Source of the DNA: JBDKGV01 sp039798005 | GTDB lineage: Bacteria; Fibrobacterota; Fibrobacteria; UBA5070 | Assembly: GCA_039798005.1 (NCBI GenBank) | Contig: JBDKGV010000002.1 | Span: 1 to 44,394 of the forward strand | Length of the DNA stretch: 44,394 nt | Direction of reading: 5' to 3' | Part shown: in pieces, positions 15,874-24,273 of the stretch | Numbering within the stretch: position 1 is the stretch's first letter | How the letters are laid out: every line of letters begins with the position of its first letter | The notes under the pieces: model-generated | What the model was told of the DNA's origin: nothing | The model's database searches: none | What the model saw: only the letters and a program-made list of their open reading frames with translations | Program-made: the position numbers and the translations under genes

Positions 15874-18378
15874 ATGAGATTTCGCATCTTGACAGCCTTG
15901 GGGCTTGGCCTTGGCCTCTTCGCCATGAGCTCCTGCGACCGCAACAGCGAGCCCGATCCGGTCGTGACGACCACGACGACCGATCCCGGTGGGGGCGGAG
16001 GCGGCAATACCGTCGTCTTCACCACTCCCTCCATCAAGTCCTTCTCGCCGACCCGCGACACTTCGTACGCCTGGCAGGATTCCATCGTCACCTTCAAGGT
16101 GATCTCGGACGCGATCTCACCCAACCTGATTTACGTCAACGGCATCCCCCTGACCCCGATTTCCAACCAAAATTCGGTCGTCAGTGGCACCGTGACCTTG
16201 GCACTGGGCGAGAACAAGCTGCCCATCCGCGTGGTTCGCGCCGGCGACTCCAGCCGTCATGTGGATACTTCCATCACCCTCACGCGTTTGCTGCCCCTTC
16301 CGACATATTCGGTCAAGGACAGCATCTCCTACCAGCCCGTGACCGTGGCCATCAGCGCCCCCGGCAATCTCGGGACCATCCGGTTCACCACCAATGGCCG
16401 TGATCCCGGCTCGAGCGATTCCGCCTACGTGGCGCCTCTGACTTTCAACGGCACCACCACGCTCAAGGCAAGGCTCTTCACCCCCGCCGGAGCCTACAGT
16501 CAGGTCGTCACGCAGACCTATCAGATTTACCACCAGGTCCAGAAGCCCACCTTCACCACGCGCACCGTGGACACGTTCAATACGGTCCTCAAAGTGGCGA
16601 TCAGGCCTGCCAGCAGCACCGACACCATCCGGTACACCACCGATGGCGGCGATCCCACCACCACGTCCCCGATCTACCGGGACAGCATCCTGATCGATCT
16701 CTCCAAGAAGATCAAGGCGGCTTCCTTCAACGGCATGAACAAGCCAAGCGCCGTGGAGTCCACCACCGTGGAACTTCAGGCCCTGCCCCCGGTCTTTTCC
16801 TTGGCGGGAGGCACCTACCGCGTCACCAAGAGCCTGACCTTCAGCACGGCGTCCAACTGCAACATCTACTACACGGTCGATTCCACTCGCCCGGTCTCCA
16901 AGTGGACCTTGGCCACCGCCGCCGCACCCGTGATCATCGACACCAATGTCAAGGTGTGGGCCTACGCCGGCAACCCGGGCTGGACTCCCAGCGCGATCAT
17001 CAGCAACGCCTACGCCTTCGTGACCTCGACACCGACCTTCTCGCTCAAGGCCGGCACCTACGACACCACCCAAACCCTCGTTCTGGCCGACTCGACCGTC
17101 AATTCCTCCGTCCATTACACTCTCGACGGGACAACTCCTGCATGTGAAGGCCCGCAATACGGCGCCCCGCTGACGCTGGATGCCACCACCATGGTCAAGG
17201 TGATCGGTTGCCGCAGCGGCTGGACCTCCAGCAGCGTCGACTCGGCGCTCTACACCTTCAAGATCGCTCCGATCGTGTTCACTCCCGATTCCGGCGTGTA
17301 CGACGGCATTCCGACCATCTCCCTCAAGACCCGATCTCCCGGTGTGAGCTTCTATTACACCATCGATTCGACCACGCCGACTTGGCCGATCAGTGGTTCG
17401 ACCGTGGCTTATGCCGGAGCTTTCCAAATGGGGCGCACCAACTGGTTGCGCGTCGTGGGTGTGCGCAATGGTTGGACCAATTCCGATGTCGCCTCGCGCT
17501 ACTACATCGTCCAAGGCGATACCTTGAAGATCGCCGACTTTGAACGCGGCGGCTACAAGACGCCTTGGGGTGGTGACATCACTCCGTCTGGTTGCGCCAC
17601 CGGCAGCAACAGCACGGGGCAGTTGGGTTGCACCATCACCAAGAACGCCTACCAGTTGCCCGTCCCGGTTCGCGCCGGGGATCCGGTGGAGCTCGGCCAG
17701 TACGTGTCGCGCTTGGACTTCGACCTGCACCCGACCAGCGTTCTTTCCGACTGGGCGGACGGACCGGGCTTTGCCACGATTTCGGCCCAAATTCCCTCCA
17801 GCTACATGGGCCAAGCGCATACGTTGATGTTTTGGGCCCGTTACGAGCCGGGACCCGGCAACACCGTGGCATCGGTTCCCATGGTCGTGGAGTTTGCACA
17901 CAGTGGTTTGGATCAGAGCAATACCGGCTTCACGGACGCCTTTCAGCGGGTCATCGTCTCGTTGGACACCGTCTGGCGGCCGTACACGTTCCAATTCGGC
18001 GCCTTCTGGTATCCGCACTATGCGATCGCAAGGATTGCTGACTCCACGAACGACAACCCCAAGCTCAAGAGCTGGATCGACATCTCGAATGGCCCAGCAG
18101 ACCCGGGCAGGGCATCGAACATGGTCGATCTTGGCTTGAGCAAGTGGTGGGGCAACACCATCCACTCAGGGAACACCAACATCGACTGGTTGTACAACGT
18201 GAATCGAGATCTCGGCTTCAACAAGGGTACGATCACCAAATTCCGCTGGTCGGTCCTTCAGCCATCGACCCAAGCCGCGGGCCTCGGGGCGAACCAGACC
18301 ACAGGCATGGCGCCCACATTCCGAGGCGCTCTGCTCTTGGACAGACTGCAGGTCTTGAGGTCGACCACGAAGAACTGA
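15874..18378 (+). CDS. Large lipoprotein with five chitobiase-C-terminal-like repeats and a C-terminal binding-like domain
   Basis: 834 residues. Lipoprotein signal with MSSC (Cys21) and a Thr/Gly-rich linker (TTTTTDPGGGGGG). Five repeats share the (I/F/V)xYTxDGxxP signature of chitobiase/beta-hexosaminidase C-terminal domains, at about residues 169, 252, 331, 413 and 493, so one repeat per ~80 residues. Residues from about 545 (LKIADFERGGY) to the end form a different domain, resembling CBM11-like galactose-binding folds. No catalytic domain is seen. It probably sits on the cell surface and binds polysaccharide or spaces a binding domain from the membrane. It stands alone, with a terminator after it. 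Confidence 0.85.
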   Translation: MRFRILTALGLGLGLFAMSSCDRNSEPDPVVTTTTTDPGGGGGGNTVVFTTPSIKSFSPTRDTSYAWQDSIVTFKVISDAISPNLIYVNGIPLTPISNQNSVVSGTVTLALGENKLPIRVVRAGDSSRHVDTSITLTRLLPLPTYSVKDSISYQPVTVAISAPGNLGTIRFTTNGRDPGSSDSAYVAPLTFNGTTTLKARLFTPAGAYSQVVTQTYQIYHQVQKPTFTTRTVDTFNTVLKVAIRPASSTDTIRYTTDGGDPTTTSPIYRDSILIDLSKKIKAASFNGMNKPSAVESTTVELQALPPVFSLAGGTYRVTKSLTFSTASNCNIYYTVDSTRPVSKWTLATAAAPVIIDTNVKVWAYAGNPGWTPSAIISNAYAFVTSTPTFSLKAGTYDTTQTLVLADSTVNSSVHYTLDGTTPACEGPQYGAPLTLDATTMVKVIGCRSGWTSSSVDSALYTFKIAPIVFTPDSGVYDGIPTISLKTRSPGVSFYYTIDSTTPTWPISGSTVAYAGAFQMGRTNWLRVVGVRNGWTNSDVASRYYIVQGDTLKIADFERGGYKTPWGGDITPSGCATGSNSTGQLGCTITKNAYQLPVPVRAGDPVELGQYVSRLDFDLHPTSVLSDWADGPGFATISAQIPSSYMGQAHTLMFWARYEPGPGNTVASVPMVVEFAHSGLDQSNTGFTDAFQRVIVSLDTVWRPYTFQFGAFWYPHYAIARIADSTNDNPKLKSWIDISNGPADPGRASNMVDLGLSKWWGNTIHSGNTNIDWLYNVNRDLGFNKGTITKFRWSVLQPSTQAAGLGANQTTGMAPTFRGALLLDRLQVLRSTTKN

Positions 18379-18399
18379 CAACCAATCGCTCCTGTTTGC

Positions 18400-18433
18400 A
18401 AAGCCCCAATCCTCACGGACTGGGGCTTTTTTG
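18400..18433 (+). terminator. Intrinsic terminator after the chitobiase-repeat lipoprotein
   Basis: AAAGCCCCA and TGGGGCTTT form a 9-bp stem around ATCCTCACGGAC, followed by TTTTTTGTTG. It is 22 bases after the stop. Confidence 0.9.
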
Positions 18434-18520
18434 TTGCGCTCTGGTCGGAAGTTTGAGACCTTGTATCTTCTAGGCATTGCATCACGCATCCTTTTCACAG
18501 TCACACAGGAGTCAATTCTC

Positions 18521-19102
18521 ATGGCAGTTCTCGTAGGCAAGTCCGCTCCCGATTTTTCCGTCAAGGCCGTCAAGGCCGGTGAAGTCATCGAGAATTTCTC
18601 GTTGTCGCAGTTCAAGGGCAAGTATGTCGTGCTGTTCTTCTACCCGCTGGACTTCACCTTCGTTTGCCCCACCGAGTTGCATGAATTCCAGGCCAAGCTT
18701 GCCGAATTCGAGGCGCTGGGCGCTCAAGTCATCGGAGCTTCCACCGATTCCTGGTTCTCGCACGCCGCTTGGCTTGAGACCCCCAAGAAGGTCGGCGGCA
18801 TCCAGGGCGTGACCTACCCCATCATCTCCGACTTCAACAAGACCGTTGCGGCCGACTACGACGTGCTCCTGCCCGGCGGCATGGCCTTGCGCGGCACCTT
18901 CATCATCGATCAGGCTGGCGTGGTCCAGTCCCAGATCGTCAACAACCTGCCGCTGGGCCGCAACATCGACGAGACGCTGCGCACCCTGAAAGCCCTTCAG
19001 TTCACCGAGAAGTTCGGCGAAGTGTGCCCGGCCAACTGGAACGAAGGCGCCAAGTCCATGAAGCCCAGCTCCGAAGGTCTCAAGACCTTCTTCGGTGACT
19101 GA
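18521..19102 (+). CDS. ahpC: Typical 2-Cys peroxiredoxin (AhpC/Prx1 type)
   Basis: 193 residues from the ATG at 18521, which has CAGGAG 7 bases upstream; an upstream frame extension to 18431 was rejected. The peroxidatic Cys49 is in FYPLDFTFVCP and the resolving Cys169 is in GEVCPANW, the standard typical 2-Cys pattern. It reduces hydrogen peroxide, organic peroxides or peroxynitrite in the cytosol, using thioredoxin or AhpF; no ahpF is next to it. It is a single-gene unit between two intrinsic terminators. Confidence 0.93.
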   Translation: MAVLVGKSAPDFSVKAVKAGEVIENFSLSQFKGKYVVLFFYPLDFTFVCPTELHEFQAKLAEFEALGAQVIGASTDSWFSHAAWLETPKKVGGIQGVTYPIISDFNKTVAADYDVLLPGGMALRGTFIIDQAGVVQSQIVNNLPLGRNIDETLRTLKALQFTEKFGEVCPANWNEGAKSMKPSSEGLKTFFGD

Positions 19103-19163
19103 GAGCGCTTCGCCGGATTCGAGGTGCCGTGAAAGGCGCCTTGAACCGTGATCGTACGATCGG

Positions 19164-19199
19164 CCCGTTCCACAAGTCTTGTGGAGCGGGTTTTTCTTT
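19164..19199 (+). terminator. Intrinsic terminator after ahpC
   Basis: CCCGTTCCACAA and TTGTGGAGCGGG pair over 12 bp (one G-T) around a GTC loop, followed by TTTTTCTTT. Confidence 0.9.
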
Positions 19200-19332
19200 G
19201 GAGTGCGTTGTTGCCTCATGCCTCCAAAGCGGCCGCATTGACCCCGAAGGGTATTGGTCTCACGGCTCTGGAGAGAAGTTGCGACCGGGACGGAACTAGA
19301 TTTGCGCCCTTCACTTGTCTTGAGGAGCACGA

Positions 19333-19986
19333 ATGTTTGCCATGCCCATCACCCTGGTCGCCTTCGACTTGGAAACCACCGGCCTTTCCAACCAGAACGA
19401 TGACATCATCGAGGTGGGCGCCGTGAAGTTCCAGCTGGTGAACAAGGGCAAGGGGCTGGAAGTGGTTGAAAAGGGTACTTTCGAGAGCTTCATCAAGCCG
19501 GATCGGCTGATCCCGCCCGAGGCGACCCGCGTCAACCACATCACCAATGAGATGGTCGAAAACGCGCCGCTTGCCAAGGACGTCCTTCCGACCTTCCTGC
19601 GCTTCTGTGGGCAGTCCTCGATCCTGGTGGCCCACAACGGGCATTCCTTCGACGGTCCGTTCCTGGCGAAGGTGCTGGCGCGCAAGGGGTTGCCGGTGCC
19701 CAAGCTCCCCATCCTGGACTCCCTCAAGCTTTCCCGCAACTTCATGCCGGAATCGGGTTCGCACAAGCTGGGTGAGATCGCCGCCCGCTTCATTGCGGCC
19801 GGTGAGATCAACATGACCTTGAACCAAGCCGACCTTCACCGCGCCCTCTACGACTGCCGGGTGCTAGCCGAAGTCACGGCACGCCTGTTGGTGCGCGCCA
19901 TCCCCGAAAAGGACCTCGCCCTGGACAAGTTCGCCAAGGCCCTGGACCGCGCCAAGCCGGGAATGCTTACCACGATGGGTGCTTGA
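19333..19986 (+). CDS. DnaQ-like DEDDh 3'-5' exonuclease
   Basis: 217 residues. The ATG has GAGGAG 6 bases upstream. All DEDDh metal ligands are present: Asp12 and Glu14 in FDLETTG, Asp107 in HNGHSFD, His169 and Asp174 in HRALYD. It is a stand-alone exonuclease domain like the proofreading subunit of DNA polymerase III or RNase T-like enzymes, without polymerase-binding extras that I can recognise. It could act in proofreading or DNA repair. Preceded by the ahpC terminator, so it starts a new transcript; a TAGATT hexamer at 19297-19302 may be the -10 element. Confidence 0.88.
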   Translation: MFAMPITLVAFDLETTGLSNQNDDIIEVGAVKFQLVNKGKGLEVVEKGTFESFIKPDRLIPPEATRVNHITNEMVENAPLAKDVLPTFLRFCGQSSILVAHNGHSFDGPFLAKVLARKGLPVPKLPILDSLKLSRNFMPESGSHKLGEIAARFIAAGEINMTLNQADLHRALYDCRVLAEVTARLLVRAIPEKDLALDKFAKALDRAKPGMLTTMGA

Positions 19987-20250
19987 TCTGATGGCAAATG
20001 CTAGCGGGGATTTTGAAAAACTGCCGACGGAAGGCCATGAGAATCATTGCCAAACGAACTTGGAATCCCTCGCTGCGGTGCGGCTTGTCGAGAGTTCCCG
20101 AGCGAGTCTTGCTCTCAAGGGAGGGCGAACACACGCAGATGTTGCTGATCGAGCCCACCGCAAACTTGCGGATCGTCTTGGCTGATTCCGTTGGAATCGC
20201 GCGGGCGGGCGAATATCTTTCCTGCCTCAATCATTTTCTTGGAGACAACG
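19987..20250 (+). other. Intergenic region / possible structured leader of ppnP
   Basis: 264 bases without a convincing gene. It contains several inverted repeats: CCGCAA-AC-TTGCGG (20158-20171), GATTCC-GTT-GGAATC (20184-20198), CTCGCT (20069-20074) with AGCGAG (20101-20106), GAGAG (20090-20094) with CTCTC (20112-20116), and a second GGAATC at 20062-20067 that could compete for GATTCC. Competing pairings suggest a regulatory leader RNA, but this is unproven. An 87-codon minus frame here has no protein-like features. Confidence 0.3.
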
Positions 20251-20535
20251 ATGGTCAAGGTGAACGAGTACTTCGAGGGCAAGGTCAAGTCGCTTTCCGT
20301 GGAGAACTCCGCGGGCAAGCAGACCGTGGGCGTGATGGTGGCTGGCGAGTACGAGTTCGGCACCGGCTCCGCCGAGGAGATGACCCTGGTCTCGGGCGCC
20401 TGGGAGCTTCAGATCCCCGGTGTGGACGGCGGCTTCAAGGCCTATGCCGTGGGCGTGACGGCCAACATCCCGGCCAACTCCAAATTCCAGCTCAAGATCC
20501 TCGAGACCAGCGCGTACCTCTGCCGCTTCGAGTGA
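20251..20535 (+). CDS. ppnP: Pyrimidine/purine nucleoside phosphorylase (PpnP, former DUF1255)
   Basis: 94 residues, the same length as E. coli PpnP. Single cupin-like domain with VKVNEYFEGKVKSL, GVMVAGEYEFGTG, EEMTLVSG and the terminal FQLKILETSAYLCRFE, all characteristic. PpnP phosphorolyses a wide range of nucleosides to free base and ribose-1-phosphate. The ATG at 20251 has GGAG 8 bases upstream; an in-frame start at 20191 falls in the leader region and was not used. It is followed by a strong terminator. Confidence 0.93.
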   Translation: MVKVNEYFEGKVKSLSVENSAGKQTVGVMVAGEYEFGTGSAEEMTLVSGAWELQIPGVDGGFKAYAVGVTANIPANSKFQLKILETSAYLCRFE

Positions 20536-20540
20536 GCTTC

Positions 20541-20555
20541 TGACAGATTCTGTCA
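20541..20555. promoter_or_regulatory. Perfect 15-bp palindrome TGACAGATTCTGTCA
   Basis: Seven-base arms around a single T, lying 5 bases after the ppnP stop. The first 14 bases (with a preceding C) recur at 6522-6535 inside the lipoprotein gene. It may be a protein-binding site or an extra hairpin before the terminator. Confidence 0.25.
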
Positions 20556-20559
20556 AACA

Positions 20560-20595
20560 GGGCGGCGGCTCCACGGGCCGTCGCCCTTTGTCTTT
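20560..20595 (+). terminator. Intrinsic terminator after ppnP
   Basis: GGGCGGCGG (20560-20568) pairs with CCGTCGCCC (20578-20586) with one G-T pair, followed by TTTGTCTTT. Confidence 0.85.
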
Positions 20596-20625
20596 CCGGG
20601 CGTGACCGCCCAGCGAGGATGCACC

Positions 20626-21036
20626 ATGAAAAAGGACGAGCGAAACCACTGCCCGGTGTGCGGCTGGAACGGCCTGACGGTCCCGGCCTACGCGAACCTC
20701 GCCGAGGCCAAGGTGGACTATGCGGCCAAGCCTCCCTATGCGGCCCTGTACGGCGAGCCGTCCTTCGAGATGTGCCTGTGCTGCGGCTACGAGTTCGGCT
20801 ATCACGACGATCCCGAGAGCGGCAAGCCCGTGAGCTTCTCGGAGCATCTCAAGAACTGGATGGCCGAGGGCACCCCGTGGTATGACGACGCCCGCGAACC
20901 GGGAGGCTGGCGCATCCAGGACCAGTTGCGGGGCAAGGGAATCCCCGAGCCGGGGCGCGCCCAGCACCAGCAGAAGGCCAAGTCCGAGAAGACCCGCGCG
21001 CCCAAGCCCCGCCACGGCGGCATCGAGAACGAATAA
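20626..21036 (+). CDS. Zinc-ribbon protein of unknown function
   Basis: 136 residues from the ATG at 20626, which has GAGGA 6-7 bases upstream. Two cysteine knuckles, CPVCG (Cys9, Cys12) and CLCCGYEFGYHDD (Cys50, Cys52, Cys53), point to a zinc ribbon. The pattern with a following FGYHDD and a conserved Trp-rich stretch resembles small bacterial proteins annotated only as hypothetical or cysteine-rich CPCC-type proteins. The C-terminus is basic and Lys/Arg/Gln-rich. It ends 9 bases before tyrS and is probably co-transcribed with it. Confidence 0.75.
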   Translation: MKKDERNHCPVCGWNGLTVPAYANLAEAKVDYAAKPPYAALYGEPSFEMCLCCGYEFGYHDDPESGKPVSFSEHLKNWMAEGTPWYDDAREPGGWRIQDQLRGKGIPEPGRAQHQQKAKSEKTRAPKPRHGGIENE

Positions 21037-21045
21037 GGAGAGATC

Positions 21046-22275
21046 ATGCTGTCTGCACGCGAACAACTCGACATCCTCAAGCGCGGCGTCCTGGAACTCA
21101 TCGACGAGAAGGACCTGCTGGCCAAGCTCGAGAAGAGCGTGGCGACGGGCAAACCCCTGCGCATCAAGCTGGGCGTCGACCCGACCGCTCCCGATATCCA
21201 CCTGGGCTTCACGGTGGTGATGCGCAAGCTTCGTCAGTTCCAGGATCTGGGCCACCAGGTGATCCTGATCGTGGGCGACTACACCGCCACGGTGGGCGAT
21301 CCGTCGGGCAAGTCCAAGACCCGCGCACGCCTCACCCACGAGCAGGTGCTCCAGAACGCCGAGACCTACAAGGAACAGTTCTTCCGCATCGTCGATCGCG
21401 ACAAGACCGAGGTGGTCTACAACGGCGAGTGGTTCGGGAAGATCTCGTTCGACAAGGTCACCGAACTGATGTCGCGCATCACCGTGGCGCAGATGCTGGA
21501 ACGACAGGACTTCCAGAACCGCCATGCCGCCGGCAACCCCATCTCCCTGCACGAGTTCCTCTATCCCCTCATGCAGGGGTTGGATTCCGTGATGATCGAG
21601 GCCGACGTGGAGCTGGGCGGCACCGACCAGAAGTTCAACGTGCTGCGCGGTCGTGAGCTTCAGCGCGACGCGGCCCTGTGCGAGGTCTTCGGAAAGCCGC
21701 TGCAGGAGCCTCAAGTCGGGCTCTTCATGCCCATCCTGCTGGGCACTTGCGGCAACGAGAAGATGTCCAAGTCGCTGGGCAATTACGTGGGCATCACCGA
21801 GGCCCCGCAGGTCATGTACCACAAGATATACAGCATCCCCGATACGCAGTGCGAGAGCTGGACCACGCTTCTCACGGACCTGCCTTTGGCGCAGATCGAG
21901 GACTGGAAGGCGCGCGTGACCCAGGATGGGGCGGCCATCCGGCAATGGAAGGCATGGCTTGCCGGGGAGATCGTGCGGCAGTACCACGGGGAGGCGGCGT
22001 CCAAGGATGCTGCGGAGCGTGAGGCGGCGGTCCATCGCGGCGATGCGCTTCCGGAGGATACGCCTACGGTAGAGCTTGCGGCAGGCATTTCCGTCGTGGA
22101 TGCGCTGGTGGCGGTCGGTGCGGTGGCAAGCAAAGGCGAAGGGCGCAAGCTCATCCAGAACGGTGGTGTGTCGCTTTCGGGCGACAAGGTCAGCGATCCA
22201 CAAGTCCCCATTGGAGCGGGAGAGTGGGTTTTGAAGGCCGGCAAGCGCAAGTTCTGGACATTGCAGGTGGCTTGA
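21046..22275 (+). CDS. tyrS: Tyrosyl-tRNA synthetase
   Basis: 409 residues with AAGGAG 6-7 bases upstream of the ATG. Class I catalytic core with HLGF at 52-55 in the position of the HIGH signature and KMSKS at 239-243; VDPTAPDIHLG and LGGTDQKFN are typical of the TyrS subgroup found in many non-enteric bacteria. An S4 RNA-binding domain ends the protein (VVDALVAVGAVASKGEGRKL to the end). It charges tRNA-Tyr. The final position of the HIGH signature is Phe rather than His. Confidence 0.95.
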   Translation: MLSAREQLDILKRGVLELIDEKDLLAKLEKSVATGKPLRIKLGVDPTAPDIHLGFTVVMRKLRQFQDLGHQVILIVGDYTATVGDPSGKSKTRARLTHEQVLQNAETYKEQFFRIVDRDKTEVVYNGEWFGKISFDKVTELMSRITVAQMLERQDFQNRHAAGNPISLHEFLYPLMQGLDSVMIEADVELGGTDQKFNVLRGRELQRDAALCEVFGKPLQEPQVGLFMPILLGTCGNEKMSKSLGNYVGITEAPQVMYHKIYSIPDTQCESWTTLLTDLPLAQIEDWKARVTQDGAAIRQWKAWLAGEIVRQYHGEAASKDAAEREAAVHRGDALPEDTPTVELAAGISVVDALVAVGAVASKGEGRKLIQNGGVSLSGDKVSDPQVPIGAGEWVLKAGKRKFWTLQVA

Positions 22276-22332
22276 GCCGTTGCAAGTCCTTGTGAGTCAA
22301 AGAGTCGTGATCTGCCCCCTCACGGCGCAAAG

Positions 22333-22350
22333 TCTGTGATCCGTCACAGA
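22333..22350. promoter_or_regulatory. Palindromic operator-like site upstream of the ppiD-like gene
   Basis: TCTGTGA-TCCG-TCACAGA, 7-bp perfect arms with a 4-base centre. It resembles a CRP/FNR half-site pair (TGTGA...TCACA) but the spacer is 4 instead of 6. A TAGATT hexamer follows at 22358-22363. The gene starts at 22435. Confidence 0.35.
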
Positions 22351-22434
22351 ATGTTGCTAGATTGGGCGCCTTTCTGCACCGTTCAAGCGACAGGTGTGGG
22401 TTCAACGTCTTTTCCGGGAGTGGCCTAAGCCCGT

Positions 22435-24255
22435 ATGCTGAACACAATTCGTGAAAACGCCAAGTGGTTCGTCGCTGTCCCGATCGTTTGCTTCGGTGCT
22501 CTGATCTTCGTGGACTGGGGAATGAACCCCGGCAATGGCATGACCCAGAAGAACACCGTGGGCGAGGTCGATGGCGAGAAGCTTTCCTTCGAAGCCTTCA
22601 ATCAGGAAGTCGAAGCCCAGGCGAAGCAAGCCACCGGTGAAGGCCGGGAGCTGGAGGCTCTGCAGTACGCTGAGATCCGTGCGAACGTCTTCGAGACCTT
22701 CGTTCGCCTCAAGCTCAGCCAAGCCGATTTCGAGAAGTACAGCCTTTCGGGCAGTCCGATCGAAGTGCTGGAGCACCTGAAGAACAATCCTCCTCCTGGA
22801 GCCGAGAAGGCCCCCATCTTCATGGGTCCCGACTCGCAGTTCAGCCGTCCCAAGTACCTCCAGTGGCTTGCCACTCCGAAGGTCTTTGACGACCCGTACA
22901 TGCAGGCGATGGAAGCGCAGCTCACCACGACGACCATTCCGGAACGTCAGATCAGCCATCTGCTGGCGGCGGCTCAGCCGATCAGCGATCTGGAGATCCG
23001 CTTCCGTGCGAAGCTGGACCGCTCCAAGCTGTGGGCGACCTTCCTGATGGTCACGACCGATTCCTTCATGGTCGATCCTTCCACGGTGACGGATGCCGAG
23101 ATGAAGAAGTGGTTCGAAAGCCATCCCGACACCTTGTGGCACAGCAAGTCGGCGGCGATCGCTCCTTATGTCACGCTTTCCAAGGCCGCATCGAAGGCCG
23201 ACTCCGCCTACGCCAAGGCTCAGGCCGACTCGGTGTATGCCATGGCCACGGCGGGACAGAACTTTGAGGAACTGGCTCGCAACTACTCCGAGGATCCCGG
23301 TTCCGCCAAGCAGGGCGGTGATCTGGGTGGATTCCAGAGCCTCAAGCGCTGGGTTCCCGAGTTCGGAACGGCCGCACGATCCTTGGATTCGGGCAAGATC
23401 TCGACTCCGATCCAGAGCCCCTTCGGTTGGCATGTGATCCTGTCCAAGGGTCGCAAGATCGAGAATGCCGATACCCTGTACGCATTGTCCCATGTGCTGA
23501 TCGGTGTCCAGACCAGTCCTGAGACCATCGATTCGCTCAAGCTCGTTGCCGAGAACCTGCGCAAGCTGGTCAAGGCCGGATCGACCTTTGGAGAAGCGGC
23601 ATCGAAGTTCGGCCTCAAGATCGATACCACCGAGGCCTTGACCGAAGGCACCAAGAGCAGCCTTGCTTCCGGGTTCGTGCCCGGGATCAACGCCTACCTC
23701 TTCAACAGCGACGAAGGGGTCAGCGAAGTCCTTGAAAACCGCACCGCAGTCCATGTGGTCGGTCGTGGCAAGGTCTTCGAGCCGGGCCGCCACTTCGAGC
23801 TGGACAAGAAGGCCCTTCGTGACATCGTTGTGGCGGAGAAGGCCGTTGCCGGTGCCAAGGCATGGATCGAAGGTCTTCGGACCAAGGCGATCGCCTGCGA
23901 CACCGCCAAGGCTTGCTTGAACGGCTTGGGGCGTGTCTACACCCAAGTCTTCGAAGGCCGTCCGCTTTCGACCTTCATCGAAGGCTTCGGATACTCCTCT
24001 CCTGAACTGGTCCGCCTTTGGAAGACTGCCAAGGCGAAGGAATGGACCGCCGTGGTTGGTGGCAAGACCACTGCCGGCATGATGCGGATGGATTCCAGCC
24101 GCACCGTGACTCAAGCGGACGAGGACAAGATGGTGGCGGATGCCCGCCCCTTGGCTCTGCGTCTGCGCAGCCGTGGCGTGACCCAGAATTGGTATGCATG
24201 GCGCAAGAGCCTTGCCAAGGTCGAGAATCATCTCGACCGCTATTTCCGCGATTGA
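22435..24255 (+). CDS. PpiD/SurA-like membrane-anchored peptidyl-prolyl isomerase
   Basis: 606 residues. One N-terminal membrane segment (about 13-29, FVAVPIVCFGALIFVDWGM) anchors a periplasmic protein. SurA-N-like helical region with VGEVDGEKLSFEAFNQEVE (about 42-60), then a parvulin (PpiC) domain at about 240-345 including YSEDPGSAKQGGDLGGF and SPFGWHVILSKG, then a second degenerate parvulin-like region. This is the layout of PpiD, which assists outer-membrane and secreted protein folding at the Sec translocon. It is 18 bases upstream of obgE and likely co-transcribed with it. Confidence 0.88.
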   Translation: MLNTIRENAKWFVAVPIVCFGALIFVDWGMNPGNGMTQKNTVGEVDGEKLSFEAFNQEVEAQAKQATGEGRELEALQYAEIRANVFETFVRLKLSQADFEKYSLSGSPIEVLEHLKNNPPPGAEKAPIFMGPDSQFSRPKYLQWLATPKVFDDPYMQAMEAQLTTTTIPERQISHLLAAAQPISDLEIRFRAKLDRSKLWATFLMVTTDSFMVDPSTVTDAEMKKWFESHPDTLWHSKSAAIAPYVTLSKAASKADSAYAKAQADSVYAMATAGQNFEELARNYSEDPGSAKQGGDLGGFQSLKRWVPEFGTAARSLDSGKISTPIQSPFGWHVILSKGRKIENADTLYALSHVLIGVQTSPETIDSLKLVAENLRKLVKAGSTFGEAASKFGLKIDTTEALTEGTKSSLASGFVPGINAYLFNSDEGVSEVLENRTAVHVVGRGKVFEPGRHFELDKKALRDIVVAEKAVAGAKAWIEGLRTKAIACDTAKACLNGLGRVYTQVFEGRPLSTFIEGFGYSSPELVRLWKTAKAKEWTAVVGGKTTAGMMRMDSSRTVTQADEDKMVADARPLALRLRSRGVTQNWYAWRKSLAKVENHLDRYFRD

Positions 24256-24273
24256 TTGAAAGGCGGCACCTGA

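Noticed and set aside
16117..18165. 682-codon minus-strand open frame
   Set aside because: Antisense to the chitobiase-repeat lipoprotein; the translation reflects the repeats in reverse and lacks domain motifs.
19967..20230. 87-codon minus-strand frame between the exonuclease and ppnP
   Set aside because: No ribosome-binding site, no recognisable composition or motif, and it overlaps the possible leader RNA.
20227..22203. 658-codon minus-strand open frame
   Set aside because: Antisense to ppnP, the zinc-ribbon gene and tyrS, all with recognised motifs.
19297..22363. Shared CTAGATT-type hexamers upstream of the exonuclease and ppiD-like genes as a common promoter
   Set aside because: No matching -35 element at consistent spacing could be found, so a shared promoter class cannot be claimed.
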